From positions 1-33,783 of the forward strand of contig JAJQFU010000098.1 of NCBI GenBank assembly GCA_021200955.1: a DNA stretch of 33,783 bases, given 5' to 3'. The position numbers and the translations under genes were made by a program. The notes beneath the pieces are model-generated. The model saw only the letters and a list, made by a program, of their open reading frames with translations, had not been told where the DNA came from and did not search any database. Every line of letters starts with the position of its first letter. The first letter of the stretch is position 1. Source of the stretch: Clostridiales bacterium. Its GTDB lineage: Bacteria; Bacillota; Clostridia; Lachnospirales; CAG-274. Positions 1 through 6,895 of this stretch are shown here, one piece after another.

Positions 1-1
1 C

Positions 2-745
2 GCTGAAAAATGCGGAATTATAAAGGAAAACCGACCCTGTGTTTCGGCTTTTCAGTGTGAAGAAGCGGAGGAGGTTATAAGGGCTTATGCAGCCGAAAAA
101 AATGCTCCCCTGCTTTATGACCCTAATCCCGAAATAAGAATTATTAAAAATGACCTAAAGGGCTTGACTGTGGATATAAAAACCCCTTATTATTCTTATA
201 AGGGCTTAGTCTCGGGTATGGGCGGTTCTTATCAGCCCCAAAACATAGCAGCGGTTCTTTTGGGAATAGAAGCCTTGAGAAAACAGGGCTATGCTATTTC
301 CGACAAGGCAGTTTATGAGGGCATAAAAACAGCTAAAATTAAGGGAAGAGCCGATATAATTTCAAAGTCGCCCTTAATTATTGCCGACGGCGCTCATAAT
401 TTAAACGCCGCTGAGGAATTTGACAAAACCACAGCTGAAGTAAAGGCACAGGGCAAAAAAATAACCCTTTTAACGGGAGTTTTGGCAGATAAAAATCCCA
501 TTGAGCTTATTACGGCTCTTTCAAAGAACGCAGACAGGGTTATTTTGACTGTTCCCCCCTCAAAAAGAGCCTTTAACCCCGAGGGATTAACTTTAGAAGG
601 GAAAGAAGTTTATTTTGAGCCCGACCCCGAAAAAGCCTGTAAGCTTTTGAAAGGCTTTGACGACAGCGTAATATTTATAACAGGCTCGTTATATTTAACA
701 GGCAAAATTTATGCACTTTTAAAGGAAAATAAAGATTTATTTTAA
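2..745 (+). CDS. folC: Folylpolyglutamate / dihydrofolate synthase, C-terminal part (5' end outside window)
   Basis: FolC ligates glutamate to (dihydro)folate using ATP, which keeps folates in the cell. The open frame runs from the first bases of the window without a start codon, so the N-terminal ATPase half lies upstream. The visible part opens with an AEKCGIIKENRP stretch typical of the FolC/Mur ligase centre and carries the DGAHNLNAAEEF motif of the C-terminal ligase domain. A shorter reading from a TTG at 164 would cut into this conserved region, so the frame is taken back to the window edge. It is followed after about 20 bases by a small gene and then by a zinc-ribbon gene and purM. Folate supply and purine synthesis fit together because PurN uses 10-formyl-THF. 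Confidence 0.93.
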   Translation, partial: AEKCGIIKENRPCVSAFQCEEAEEVIRAYAAEKNAPLLYDPNPEIRIIKNDLKGLTVDIKTPYYSYKGLVSGMGGSYQPQNIAAVLLGIEALRKQGYAISDKAVYEGIKTAKIKGRADIISKSPLIIADGAHNLNAAEEFDKTTAEVKAQGKKITLLTGVLADKNPIELITALSKNADRVILTVPPSKRAFNPEGLTLEGKEVYFEPDPEKACKLLKGFDDSVIFITGSLYLTGKIYALLKENKDLF

Positions 746-765
746 TAGGGAAGGAAAGATAAAAA

Positions 766-894
766 ATGATAGATTTAAAGAAGGAAATCGAAAAATACAA
801 GCCCGTTTTGGAAATTGACGGAATTGAAGAGGACCTGAACAAAAGCAGCATTGAAGATATTTTAGATATAATTTCAATGATAAAACAAGACTGA
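766..894 (+). CDS. Small acidic protein of 42 residues, function unknown
   Basis: A short reading frame in the gap between folC and the zinc-ribbon gene. It starts at an ATG preceded by GGAAGGAAAG and ends with TGA at 892-894. The product starts MIDLKKEIEKYKP and ends IISMIKQD. It is charged and probably helical, with no cysteines and no membrane segment. It lies 20 bases after folC and 14 bases before the next start, where the GGAGG of the following gene sits directly behind its stop, so co-translation in the operon is likely. No family is recognised. The position, ribosome binding site and amphipathic composition support a real gene. Confidence 0.65.
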   Translation: MIDLKKEIEKYKPVLEIDGIEEDLNKSSIEDILDIISMIKQD

Positions 895-908
895 CGGAGG
901 TAGCACCA

Positions 909-2306
909 TTGAAATGTCTCCTGTGCGGTACTGACTGCCGCAAAAACGAACGCCGCTGTCCAAACTGCGGAACAAGTGTCAGGCTTATGGAAAAGCTTAA
1001 AAGGCTTTCAAACAGATATTACAACAGGGCAATCGACCGGGTTAAGGCTTCAAACCTTACAGACGCAAGGGAAAGCCTTGAAACTGCCCTTTTATTTAAC
1101 AAGCGGAATATAAACGCACAAAATTTATTGGGGCTTGTTTGCCTTGAAACAGGCGAAGTAGGCGAAGCCTTTAAACACTGGCTTCTGTCTGTTTCATATC
1201 AAAAAACAAACAACAGAGCGTCTGAATATATAAGCTATACGGAAGCAAATATTGTTGAGTTTGATAAAATGGATATGGGCATAAAGCTTTATAACGAAGC
1301 CCTTGCCCTTTTAAAAGGCTTTGACACAAGAACAGCCGACCCTGATAAAATCCGCAGACGTTTGGAAAACGCTCTTAACAAGCTTAAGGGCGCAGTTGAT
1401 TTTAACCCCAAGCTTTTAAAGGCGGTAAACCTTATGACCCTGTGTTATATTATTTTGGGCGAAAGAATAAAGGCTCTTGATCTTGCGAAATCCGTTTTAT
1501 ATGCGGATGTAGCCAACCCCGAAGCGGCTATGCATTTTAACATTCTATGCCCCGACAGAACCCGTCCCCCTGTTAAGGTAACGGGTGAAATCGAGAAAAA
1601 GCCTCCCAAAAATACAGAGGCTCAGGCTACACCCATAGAAAATCAAGGCTTTTTCACATCCTCAATGTTTCTTGAAGCCGCAGCCTTTATTTTGGGAATA
1701 CTTGCCTGTACGGCAGTTTTTATGTTCCTGATTATTCCCGGAATAACAGAGGAACAAAGCGCAAAAATAGAACAGCTTCAGCAGCAGGAGGAAACGATCG
1801 CTTCCGTTCCCTCAGGCACTGCAGCGGAGATTGTATCTTCCGTTCAAACAAACGACACTGCCCAAAAGGAAGCGGATATTGCAAAGGCAAAACAGCTTTT
1901 TGACTCTTATTATTATATAGACGCCTGTGAACTTTTGGCAGACCTTGACACTAAAGGAATTTCAGCCGAGTCAAAGGCTGTCTATGACTCGATTATAGAC
2001 GATGTTTTGAGAAACGGCTCTGCGGCTCTTTTGGATTTGGGTCAAAGGGCATATAACGAAGGCGAAACGGAAAACGCAAAATCCTTTTTGACAAAGGCTC
2101 TTACATATTCCGAGAATGCTTCAGAAGAAGATGAAGAGCTTTTAAAAACAAAGTATACAGCCGAATTTTATTTGGCAAGAATTGCTATGGATAAGGGTGA
2201 AACTTTAGAAGCGGCAACCCTTTTCAATAATGTAAAAACAAACCACCCCGACAAAAAATATCAAAATTATGCCGAAAGCTATTTAAGCGGCTTAAAGGAG
2301 GACTAA
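909..2306 (+). CDS. Membrane-anchored zinc-ribbon / TPR protein
   Basis: A 465-residue protein of no assigned function. Residues 1-22 form a zinc ribbon with CxxC pairs at Cys3/Cys6 and Cys17/Cys20. Residues about 30-215 are helical, TPR-like repeats. A linker rich in Pro, Lys and Glu follows, then one membrane segment at about 251-277 ([20 protein letters not shown]). A Gln/Glu-rich stretch and a second helical TPR-like domain (about 325-465) follow. An N-in topology puts the zinc ribbon and first TPR block in the cytoplasm and the last domain outside. The TTG start at 909 is chosen because GGAGG lies 8 bases upstream and it keeps the zinc ribbon intact. The gene ends 2 bases before purM, so it belongs to the folC-pur transcript. 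A scaffold or envelope-sensing role is a guess from architecture. Confidence 0.85.
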   Translation: MKCLLCGTDCRKNERRCPNCGTSVRLMEKLKRLSNRYYNRAIDRVKASNLTDARESLETALLFNKRNINAQNLLGLVCLETGEVGEAFKHWLLSVSYQKTNNRASEYISYTEANIVEFDKMDMGIKLYNEALALLKGFDTRTADPDKIRRRLENALNKLKGAVDFNPKLLKAVNLMTLCYIILGERIKALDLAKSVLYADVANPEAAMHFNILCPDRTRPPVKVTGEIEKKPPKNTEAQATPIENQGFFTSSMFLEAAAFILGILACTAVFMFLIIPGITEEQSAKIEQLQQQEETIASVPSGTAAEIVSSVQTNDTAQKEADIAKAKQLFDSYYYIDACELLADLDTKGISAESKAVYDSIIDDVLRNGSAALLDLGQRAYNEGETENAKSFLTKALTYSENASEEDEELLKTKYTAEFYLARIAMDKGETLEAATLFNNVKTNHPDKKYQNYAESYLSGLKED

Positions 2307-2308
2307 CC

Positions 2309-3334
2309 ATGGATTATAAACAGGCAGGTGTAGACGTAACAGCAGGCTATAAATCGGTTGAGCTTATAAAGTCAAGCGTAAAAGCAACACTCCGTCCCGA
2401 AGTAATAGGCGGTTTAGGAGGCTTCGGCGGTCTTTTTGACATAAGCGGAGCTAAAAATCTTAAAAAGCCGGTTTTGGTTTCGGGTACAGACGGCGTAGGC
2501 ACAAAAATTAAAATTGCCTTTTTGACAGACAAACACTCCACAGTGGGTATTGACTGTGTGGCAATGTGTGTAAACGATGTAATTTGCAGCGGCGCAGAGC
2601 CCCTTTTCTTCTTGGATTATATTGCCTGCGGCAAAAACTATCCTGAAAAAATTGCGGAAATAGTAAGCGGTGTTGCCGAAGGCTGCCGTTTGGCAGGCTG
2701 CGCTCTTATAGGCGGCGAAACAGCGGAACACCCGGGTCTTATTCCCGATGACGAATATGACCTTGCAGGCTTCACAGTAGGTATTTTAGACGCAGACAAG
2801 GCTATCGACGGAAAGAATATTAAGCCCGGCGACGCCCTTATAGGCATAGCCTCAAGCGGCATTCACTCAAACGGCTATTCTCTTGTAAGAAAGATTTTCA
2901 ACCCCTCTGAGGAAAATATAAATACATATTATGACGAGCTTGGCGGAACACTGGGCGATGTTCTTTTAACCCCCACAAAAATTTACGTTAAGTCTGTTTT
3001 AGACCTTATTTCAAAGATTGAGGTTAAGGGTATAAGCCATATTACAGGGGGCGGCTTTATTGAAAATGTTCCCAGAATGCTGCCGGAAGGCATAAAAGCC
3101 GTTATTGAAGAAGGCAGCTACCCCATTCCCCCGATTTTCTCACTTATCGAGAAGAAGGGCGAGGTTGAAAGAATGTCTATGTATAACACCTTCAACATGG
3201 GTATAGGTATGGTTATATGCGTATCTGCGGAAAATGCAGACAAGGCAATGGAAATTTTGAAGGAAAACGGCGAGGAAGTCTATAAAATAGGCTATACAGC
3301 CGAAGGCAGCGGCACAGACATAATTTTGAAATAA
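2309..3334 (+). CDS. purM: Phosphoribosylformylglycinamidine cyclo-ligase (AIR synthase)
   Basis: PurM closes the imidazole ring, converting FGAM to AIR with ATP, in de novo purine synthesis in the cytosol. The 341-residue length is normal for the family. Clear family motifs are the glycine-rich [11 protein letters not shown] near residue 35, [11 protein letters not shown] near 58, [14 protein letters not shown] in the middle and [15 protein letters not shown] in the C-terminal half. The ATG at 2309 follows AAAGGAGG in the end of the preceding gene. It is followed by purN after 12 bases and purD further on. No purine riboswitch or PurR-type box is visible just upstream, so control is expected at the operon start outside the window. 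Confidence 0.97.
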   Translation: MDYKQAGVDVTAGYKSVELIKSSVKATLRPEVIGGLGGFGGLFDISGAKNLKKPVLVSGTDGVGTKIKIAFLTDKHSTVGIDCVAMCVNDVICSGAEPLFFLDYIACGKNYPEKIAEIVSGVAEGCRLAGCALIGGETAEHPGLIPDDEYDLAGFTVGILDADKAIDGKNIKPGDALIGIASSGIHSNGYSLVRKIFNPSEENINTYYDELGGTLGDVLLTPTKIYVKSVLDLISKIEVKGISHITGGGFIENVPRMLPEGIKAVIEEGSYPIPPIFSLIEKKGEVERMSMYNTFNMGIGMVICVSAENADKAMEILKENGEEVYKIGYTAEGSGTDIILK

Positions 3335-3346
3335 GGGGAGATTAAT

Positions 3347-3970
3347 ATGATAAAAATCGGTGCATTAGTCTCCGGCGGCGGAACAAATCTTCAGGCAATT
3401 ATGGACAGCATTAACAGAGGCGAAATCAACGGCAAAATCGTTTCCGTAGTCAGCAACAAGGCAGACGCCTACGCCCTTGAGCGTGCCGCAAAAAACGGCA
3501 TAGAAACAGCTGTCATAAAGCTTAAGGACTACCCCGACAGAAAAGCATACACTGAGGGCTTAATCGAGCATTTTAAAGAAAAACAGGTTGACCTTATTGT
3601 GCTGTGCGGTTTTATGATTATTTTAGACCCCTCTTTCGACAGAGCCTTTCCAAATATGGTTATGAACATTCACCCGGCTCTCATTCCCTCATTCTGCGGA
3701 AAGGGCTTCTACGGGCTTCACGTTCACGAAGCGGCTCTGAAAAAAGGAGTTAAGGTCACAGGAGCAACTGTTCACTTTGCAGACGGAATTTGCGACAACG
3801 GCCCTATAATTCTTCAAAAGGCTGTTGAAGTAAGAGACGACGACACTCCCGAAACTCTCCAGAAAAGAGTTATGGAGGAAGCGGAGTGGAAAATTTTTCC
3901 TCAGGCAGTGGCACTTTTCGCCGACGGTAAAATTAAGGTTGAAAACGGTATTGTAAGGATTTTGAAGTAA
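3347..3970 (+). CDS. purN: Phosphoribosylglycinamide formyltransferase
   Basis: PurN transfers a formyl group from 10-formyl-THF to GAR to give FGAR. The 207-residue protein has the N-terminal GALVSGGGTNLQAI nucleotide loop, the NIHPALIP segment that supplies the catalytic Asn and His, and ADGICDNGPII with the catalytic Asp. The start ATG is preceded by AAGGGGAGATTA. The loop after HPALIP reads SFCGKGFYGLHVHEAAL, slightly different from the more common FPGxxAxxQA form, but the catalytic residues are all present. It is the middle gene of purM-purN-purD. Confidence 0.96.
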   Translation: MIKIGALVSGGGTNLQAIMDSINRGEINGKIVSVVSNKADAYALERAAKNGIETAVIKLKDYPDRKAYTEGLIEHFKEKQVDLIVLCGFMIILDPSFDRAFPNMVMNIHPALIPSFCGKGFYGLHVHEAALKKGVKVTGATVHFADGICDNGPIILQKAVEVRDDDTPETLQKRVMEEAEWKIFPQAVALFADGKIKVENGIVRILK

Positions 3971-4006
3971 ATATAAGAAACAATTCCCAAAAAAGGAGGA
4001 AAACAA

Positions 4007-5275
4007 ATGAAGGTTTTGGTTATAGGAAGCGGCGGACGTGAACACGCAATCGTTGACGCACTTTTAAAATCCCCTAAAATAGACAAGCTCTACTGCGCAC
4101 CGGGCAACGGCGGAATTTCGGCTCAGGCTGAGTGTGTTCCCGTAAGTGCAACGGACATTCCGGCGCTTGTAAATTTGGCAAAAGAAAAGGAAATCGACTT
4201 AACCGTTGTAGGTATGGACGACCCTCTTGTAATGGGTATTGTTGACGCATTTGAAGCAGAGGGGCTTCGTGTTTTCGGACCTCGTAAGAATGCCGCAATA
4301 ATCGAAGGCTCAAAGGCTTTCTCCAAAGAGCTTATGAAAAAATACAACATTCCCACCGCAGGCTATGAAACCTTCACAGACATAAACTCGGCTTTAGCCT
4401 ATGTTAAAACGCTGAACCCCCCTATCGTTCTTAAAGCCGACGGCTTGGCTTTGGGCAAGGGCGTTCTTATCTGCCAAAGCATTGAAGAAGCTGAAGAGGG
4501 CTTAAAGGAAATGATGGTTAATCAAAAATTCGGCAAAAGCGGCACAACAGTTGTTATTGAAGAATTTTTGACAGGCCCTGAGGTTTCAGTTCTTTCATTC
4601 TGCGACGGAAAAACAGTTGTTCCTATGGTTTCCGCACAGGATCACAAGAGAGCCTATGACAATGACGAGGGCTTAAACACCGGCGGAATGGGTACATTTT
4701 CACCCAGCCGAGTATATACCGAGGACGTAGCCGAAGTGGCTATGGAAACAATCTTTAAGCCCACTGTGGCGGCTCTTAACAGCGAAAACAGAACCTTTAA
4801 GGGCATAATCTATTTCGGGCTTATGCTTACTAAGGACGGCCCTAAGGTTATCGAATATAACTGCCGTTTCGGCGACCCCGAAACACAGGTTATTCTTCCC
4901 CGTTTGAAAACAGACCTTTTGGAAATTTTCGAAGCCTGTGTTGACGGAACATTGGACAAGCTTTCAATCAAATGGGATGACGGCGCAGCCTGCTGTGTAG
5001 TTATGGCGTCCGGCGGCTACCCTGTTTCCTACAAAAAGGGCTATGAAATAACCGGTATGGAAGAGGCTGAGAAAGACCCTGCCGTTAAGGTTTATCATGC
5101 CGGAACAGCTTTAAAGGACGGAAAATATTATACCAACGGCGGCAGAGTTATAGGCGTAACCGCTAAGGGCGAAAACCTTGACGAAGCTATCAAAACAGCC
5201 TACGCCGCAGTGGATAAAATCGACTTTACCGATAAACACTTCCGCCACGATATAGGCATTAAGAAATATGACTGA
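4007..5275 (+). CDS. purD: Phosphoribosylamine-glycine ligase (GAR synthetase)
   Basis: PurD joins phosphoribosylamine and glycine with ATP, the second step of purine synthesis. The protein is 422 residues, the usual size. It begins with VLVIGSGGREHAI, the N-terminal nucleotide-fold signature, and has an ATP-grasp core (LKADGLALGKGV, ALVIEEF-like TTVVIEEFLTGPEVS, EYNCRFGDPETQ). The start follows AAAGGAGGAAAACAA. It is the last gene of the purine run. Between purN and purD many Firmicutes carry purH, which is absent here. No clear intrinsic terminator follows directly; the next sequence is AT-rich and leads into the small RNA promoter. Confidence 0.97.
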   Translation: MKVLVIGSGGREHAIVDALLKSPKIDKLYCAPGNGGISAQAECVPVSATDIPALVNLAKEKEIDLTVVGMDDPLVMGIVDAFEAEGLRVFGPRKNAAIIEGSKAFSKELMKKYNIPTAGYETFTDINSALAYVKTLNPPIVLKADGLALGKGVLICQSIEEAEEGLKEMMVNQKFGKSGTTVVIEEFLTGPEVSVLSFCDGKTVVPMVSAQDHKRAYDNDEGLNTGGMGTFSPSRVYTEDVAEVAMETIFKPTVAALNSENRTFKGIIYFGLMLTKDGPKVIEYNCRFGDPETQVILPRLKTDLLEIFEACVDGTLDKLSIKWDDGAACCVVMASGGYPVSYKKGYEITGMEEAEKDPAVKVYHAGTALKDGKYYTNGGRVIGVTAKGENLDEAIKTAYAAVDKIDFTDKHFRHDIGIKKYD

Positions 5276-5318
5276 TAATCTATATCATTAGGATTATAAA
5301 ATATAAAAATTTTTAATT

Positions 5319-5356
5319 ATCTTTTTACTTAAAATGCTTGTAATCCGTAAAAAGAT
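5319..5356. repeat. Ten-base inverted repeat around the small RNA -35 box
   Basis: ATCTTTTTAC at 5319-5328 and GTAAAAAGAT at 5347-5356 are perfect reverse complements, 18 bases apart. The pair flanks the -35 element at 5338-5343, and its right arm lies inside the promoter spacer. This arrangement fits an operator for a dimeric regulator. It could also form a hairpin at the 3' end of the purD transcript. Both are inferences. Confidence 0.5.
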
Positions 5357-5366
5357 AGTGTATAAT
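5338..5366 (+). promoter_or_regulatory. Promoter of the putative antitoxin small RNA
   Basis: TTGTAA (5338-5343), a 17-base spacer and a perfect TATAAT (5361-5366). Transcription would start at about 5373 and run into the structured RNA that ends at 5509. No open reading frame with a ribosome binding site follows, so this promoter serves a non-coding RNA. Confidence 0.8.
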
Positions 5367-5372
5367 ATAAAT

Positions 5373-5509
5373 ATACAAAAAGAAAAGGTGAGTACGCCAA
5401 TACTCACCTAATCCCGTCTTTCGACTGAGCAATCGCTGTAAGTCGGTTAGGCGGAAGTTATTGAATGTTATCAAAGACCGCCGCTATTACGACAAGGGGT
5501 GGTCTTTTT
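5373..5509 (+). ncRNA. Structured small RNA, putative type I antitoxin
   Basis: About 137 bases between a consensus promoter and an intrinsic terminator. It opens with a perfect 9-bp hairpin (5386-5394 with 5401-5409, six-base loop) and ends in the stem 5473-5482/5498-5507 followed by five T. It has no convincing reading frame. Its 3' part is the exact complement of the 3' end of the small hydrophobic peptide gene on the other strand, overlapping the last codons, the stop and the terminator. Its CCTAATCCCGT segment (5407-5417) can also pair, with a bulge, with the ACGGG...TTAGG segment of the toxin leader. This layout (convergent genes, overlapping 3' ends, shared terminator) matches the Fst/par and TxpA/RatA classes of type I systems. 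The RNA itself matches no family I recognise. Confidence 0.72.
5473..5509. terminator. Shared bidirectional terminator of the small RNA and toxin gene
   Basis: Stem AAAGACCGCC (5473-5482) with GGGTGGTCTTT (5497-5507), ten pairs including one G-U, followed on the plus strand by TTTTT. On the minus strand the same stem ends in TTT only, so toxin transcripts may read further. The toxin stop codon (5487-5489) lies in the loop. Confidence 0.8.
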
Positions 5510-5606
5510 CGTTGAGCATTAGTTTCAATAACAATGCTATATACTTTACATCATATACAGTTTGTATAATAGTAAAGTAAGCAAAAATTATATCAAATGC
5601 AACCAT
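5487..5606 (-). CDS. Small hydrophobic peptide, putative type I toxin (39 residues)
   Basis: A 39-residue peptide starting MVAFDIIFAYFTII and ending LMLNEKDHPLS: a short acidic N-terminus, a hydrophobic helix to about residue 31, then a polar charged tail. This is the form of TxpA/BsrG/Fst-like membrane toxins and the short 'holin-like toxin' peptides. The ATG at 5606 is chosen because AAAGGAGGGAT lies just upstream; a longer in-frame reading from 5675 would start within the mRNA leader. A promoter with 17-base spacing lies about 95-120 bases upstream, giving a leader of about 87 bases that can form hairpins. The stop codon sits in the loop of the terminator shared with the opposing small RNA. 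Family membership is inferred from size, composition and context. Toxicity is not shown by sequence. Confidence 0.7.
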   Translation of the reverse strand: MVAFDIIFAYFTIIQTVYDVKYIALLLKLMLNEKDHPLS

Positions 5607-5665
5607 GGCAATCCCTCCTTTATAACTAAAGTCCGACAGGTACTTAAAATTATAACAGAAGTTCA

Positions 5666-5692
5666 GCCTAACCAACCCGTTAGCAACTTACC
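5666..5692 (-). promoter_or_regulatory. Structured leader of the toxin mRNA
   Basis: The first bases of the toxin transcript contain AGCAA...TTGCT, able to form a small 5' hairpin, followed by ACGGG and GTTGGTTAGGC. The last motif can pair with the 3' end of an extended toxin transcript (complement of 5442-5452) over 11 pairs including one G-U. In known type I systems such leader pairing delays translation or exposes the antitoxin target. That role is inferred here. Confidence 0.5.
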
Positions 5693-5699
5693 TATTGCT

Positions 5700-5728
5700 A
5701 TTATATCAAAAATTTTGTCATAAGTAAA
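5700..5728 (-). promoter_or_regulatory. Promoter of the putative toxin gene
   Basis: On the minus strand: TTTACT (5728-5723), a 17-base spacer, TATAAT (5705-5700). Transcription would begin near 5693 and reach the peptide start codon after about 87 bases. Confidence 0.72.
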
Positions 5729-5783
5729 GAAAAATAACAGAATTTTTTCACTTTGCCCAGTCAAGAACTATGCACATTTTTGC

Positions 5784-5812
5784 TTGACAGTGTTTCCGTT
5801 ATGTAATAAAAT
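5784..5812 (+). promoter_or_regulatory. Promoter of the 59-residue protein gene
   Basis: TTGACA followed by 17 bases and TAAAAT, about 70 bases before the start codon at 5882. Confidence 0.65.
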
Positions 5813-5881
5813 TAAACTATAGTAGAAAGTTTTCAACTCCGAATGCTAAAATATAAAAATATTGAAGATGAGGTGACGACT

Positions 5882-6061
5882 ATGTGTAATATAAGCTATG
5901 GTATCAGAAATGACAGTGAAAAAATCGGTACAGAACAAACAACCGTATCATTATTAAAAAACGCAATGAACAATCTTCATCTTACACTTGAACAGGCTTT
6001 AACAGGTCTCGGCATTCCCGAAAGCGACTACCAAAAATACCGCAGTCTTATTGAAGGATAA
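5882..6061 (+). CDS. Small protein of 59 residues beginning MCNISYGI, function unknown
   Basis: The product starts MCNISYGIRNDSEKIG and ends DYQKYRSLIEG. The ATG at 5882 is preferred over an in-frame ATG at 5843 because GAGGTGACGACT precedes it and because MCN(I/L)S is a frequent N-terminus of short clostridial proteins. The C-terminal part (LHLTLEQALTGLGIPESDYQKY) resembles the short tail found at the end of Rpn/PD-(D/E)XK transposase-nuclease proteins, where a similar 'MxxSVEQAMxxLxIP' helix pair occurs. It may be a stand-alone version of that tail or a remnant. It has its own promoter and terminator, so it is a monocistronic unit. Confidence 0.7.
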   Translation: MCNISYGIRNDSEKIGTEQTTVSLLKNAMNNLHLTLEQALTGLGIPESDYQKYRSLIEG

Positions 6062-6078
6062 TTTTAAAAAACCAAAAC

Positions 6079-6116
6079 AAAGACAGTCTTTTCAAAAGCG
6101 AAAGGCTGTCTTTTTA
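6079..6116 (+). terminator. Intrinsic terminator after the 59-residue protein gene
   Basis: AAAGACAG (6079-6086) pairs with CTGTCTTT (6106-6113), with a partly paired interior, followed by TTT and AT-rich sequence. Confidence 0.75.
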
Positions 6117-6178
6117 TAAGGATTTATACTTTTTTAATAATAAGCTATGCAATAAAATTTAAAACACTTCTGACTTTA

Positions 6179-6895
6179 TTAACTTTCGCTTTTTTTAGCT
6201 ATATTCCTTGCGGACTTTCTGAGCTTTAAGTCGCTTGAAAGCAAAACTCCGAATGCGCCGCAAAGGAGAACCGCCGCCCAAAAAATTGCCTTTCCCTGAA
6301 GCTTAAATATAAGCAGCGAGCCTGTCAACGCCCCTGTAAAGAAGAAAATAATTGCGGAAATATAATAAAGGGCAGTATTCAGGCTCTTTCGGCTTTTATT
6401 GCTTACTGCGGCAACAAGGTTTTTCGAAGCCTGTCTCAGATTATTGGTGCAGAAAGTTGTGGAAAGAGGCACGCCCTGAAGCTTAGTAAAGCTGTTATAC
6501 TGAATTGCACACACAAAGGTTATGGGAACGGTAAAAAACGGGTCGGGCAGACCTGCGGGCAAAACCCCCAATACAACCATAACAACAATTTCAACAAATA
6601 TAAAAACAGTGTGCCAGTGAATACCTAACTTTCTGACAGAAGCCGGCAGCTTTTCCGACACCGCCACCCCTGCCGCATAGGCAGCCAAGGGAATTAAATA
6701 GTAAAGACCGCTTTTCACAGCACCCTGAGCAAAGGCAATTGCCATTAAGGCAAAATTTCCCGTTGCGGCGTTGCAGAAAACCTTTCCGTGCAGAATATAT
6801 GTAAAAGCCTCCATAAAACCTCCGCAGTAAGCCAAAATCCAGCATACGGGGCGGCTTTGATAAACAGGAAGCAGTTCCTTTTTCGTTTCAGACAT
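6179..6895 (-). CDS. DUF1275 / YoaK-family membrane protein
   Basis: A 238-residue integral membrane protein with about six hydrophobic helices. The early segment GGFMEAFTYILHGKVFCNAATGNFALMAIAFA matches the YoaK (DUF1275) pattern of Gly, Asp/Glu and TGN in the first helices. The substrate is unknown; the family is thought to be transporter-like. The start ATG overlaps the end of the HypE-like gene by 8 bases, so the two are translationally coupled. It is the last gene of a minus-strand operon that also holds the VanW gene. Confidence 0.85.
   Translation of the reverse strand: MSETKKELLPVYQSRPVCWILAYCGGFMEAFTYILHGKVFCNAATGNFALMAIAFAQGAVKSGLYYLIPLAAYAAGVAVSEKLPASVRKLGIHWHTVFIFVEIVVMVVLGVLPAGLPDPFFTVPITFVCAIQYNSFTKLQGVPLSTTFCTNNLRQASKNLVAAVSNKSRKSLNTALYYISAIIFFFTGALTGSLLIFKLQGKAIFWAAVLLCGAFGVLLSSDLKLRKSARNIAKKSES

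Noticed and set aside
5487..5675. A 62-residue reading of the toxin frame
   Set aside because: The extra 23 residues are the structured mRNA leader; the ATG at 5606 has the strong ribosome binding site.
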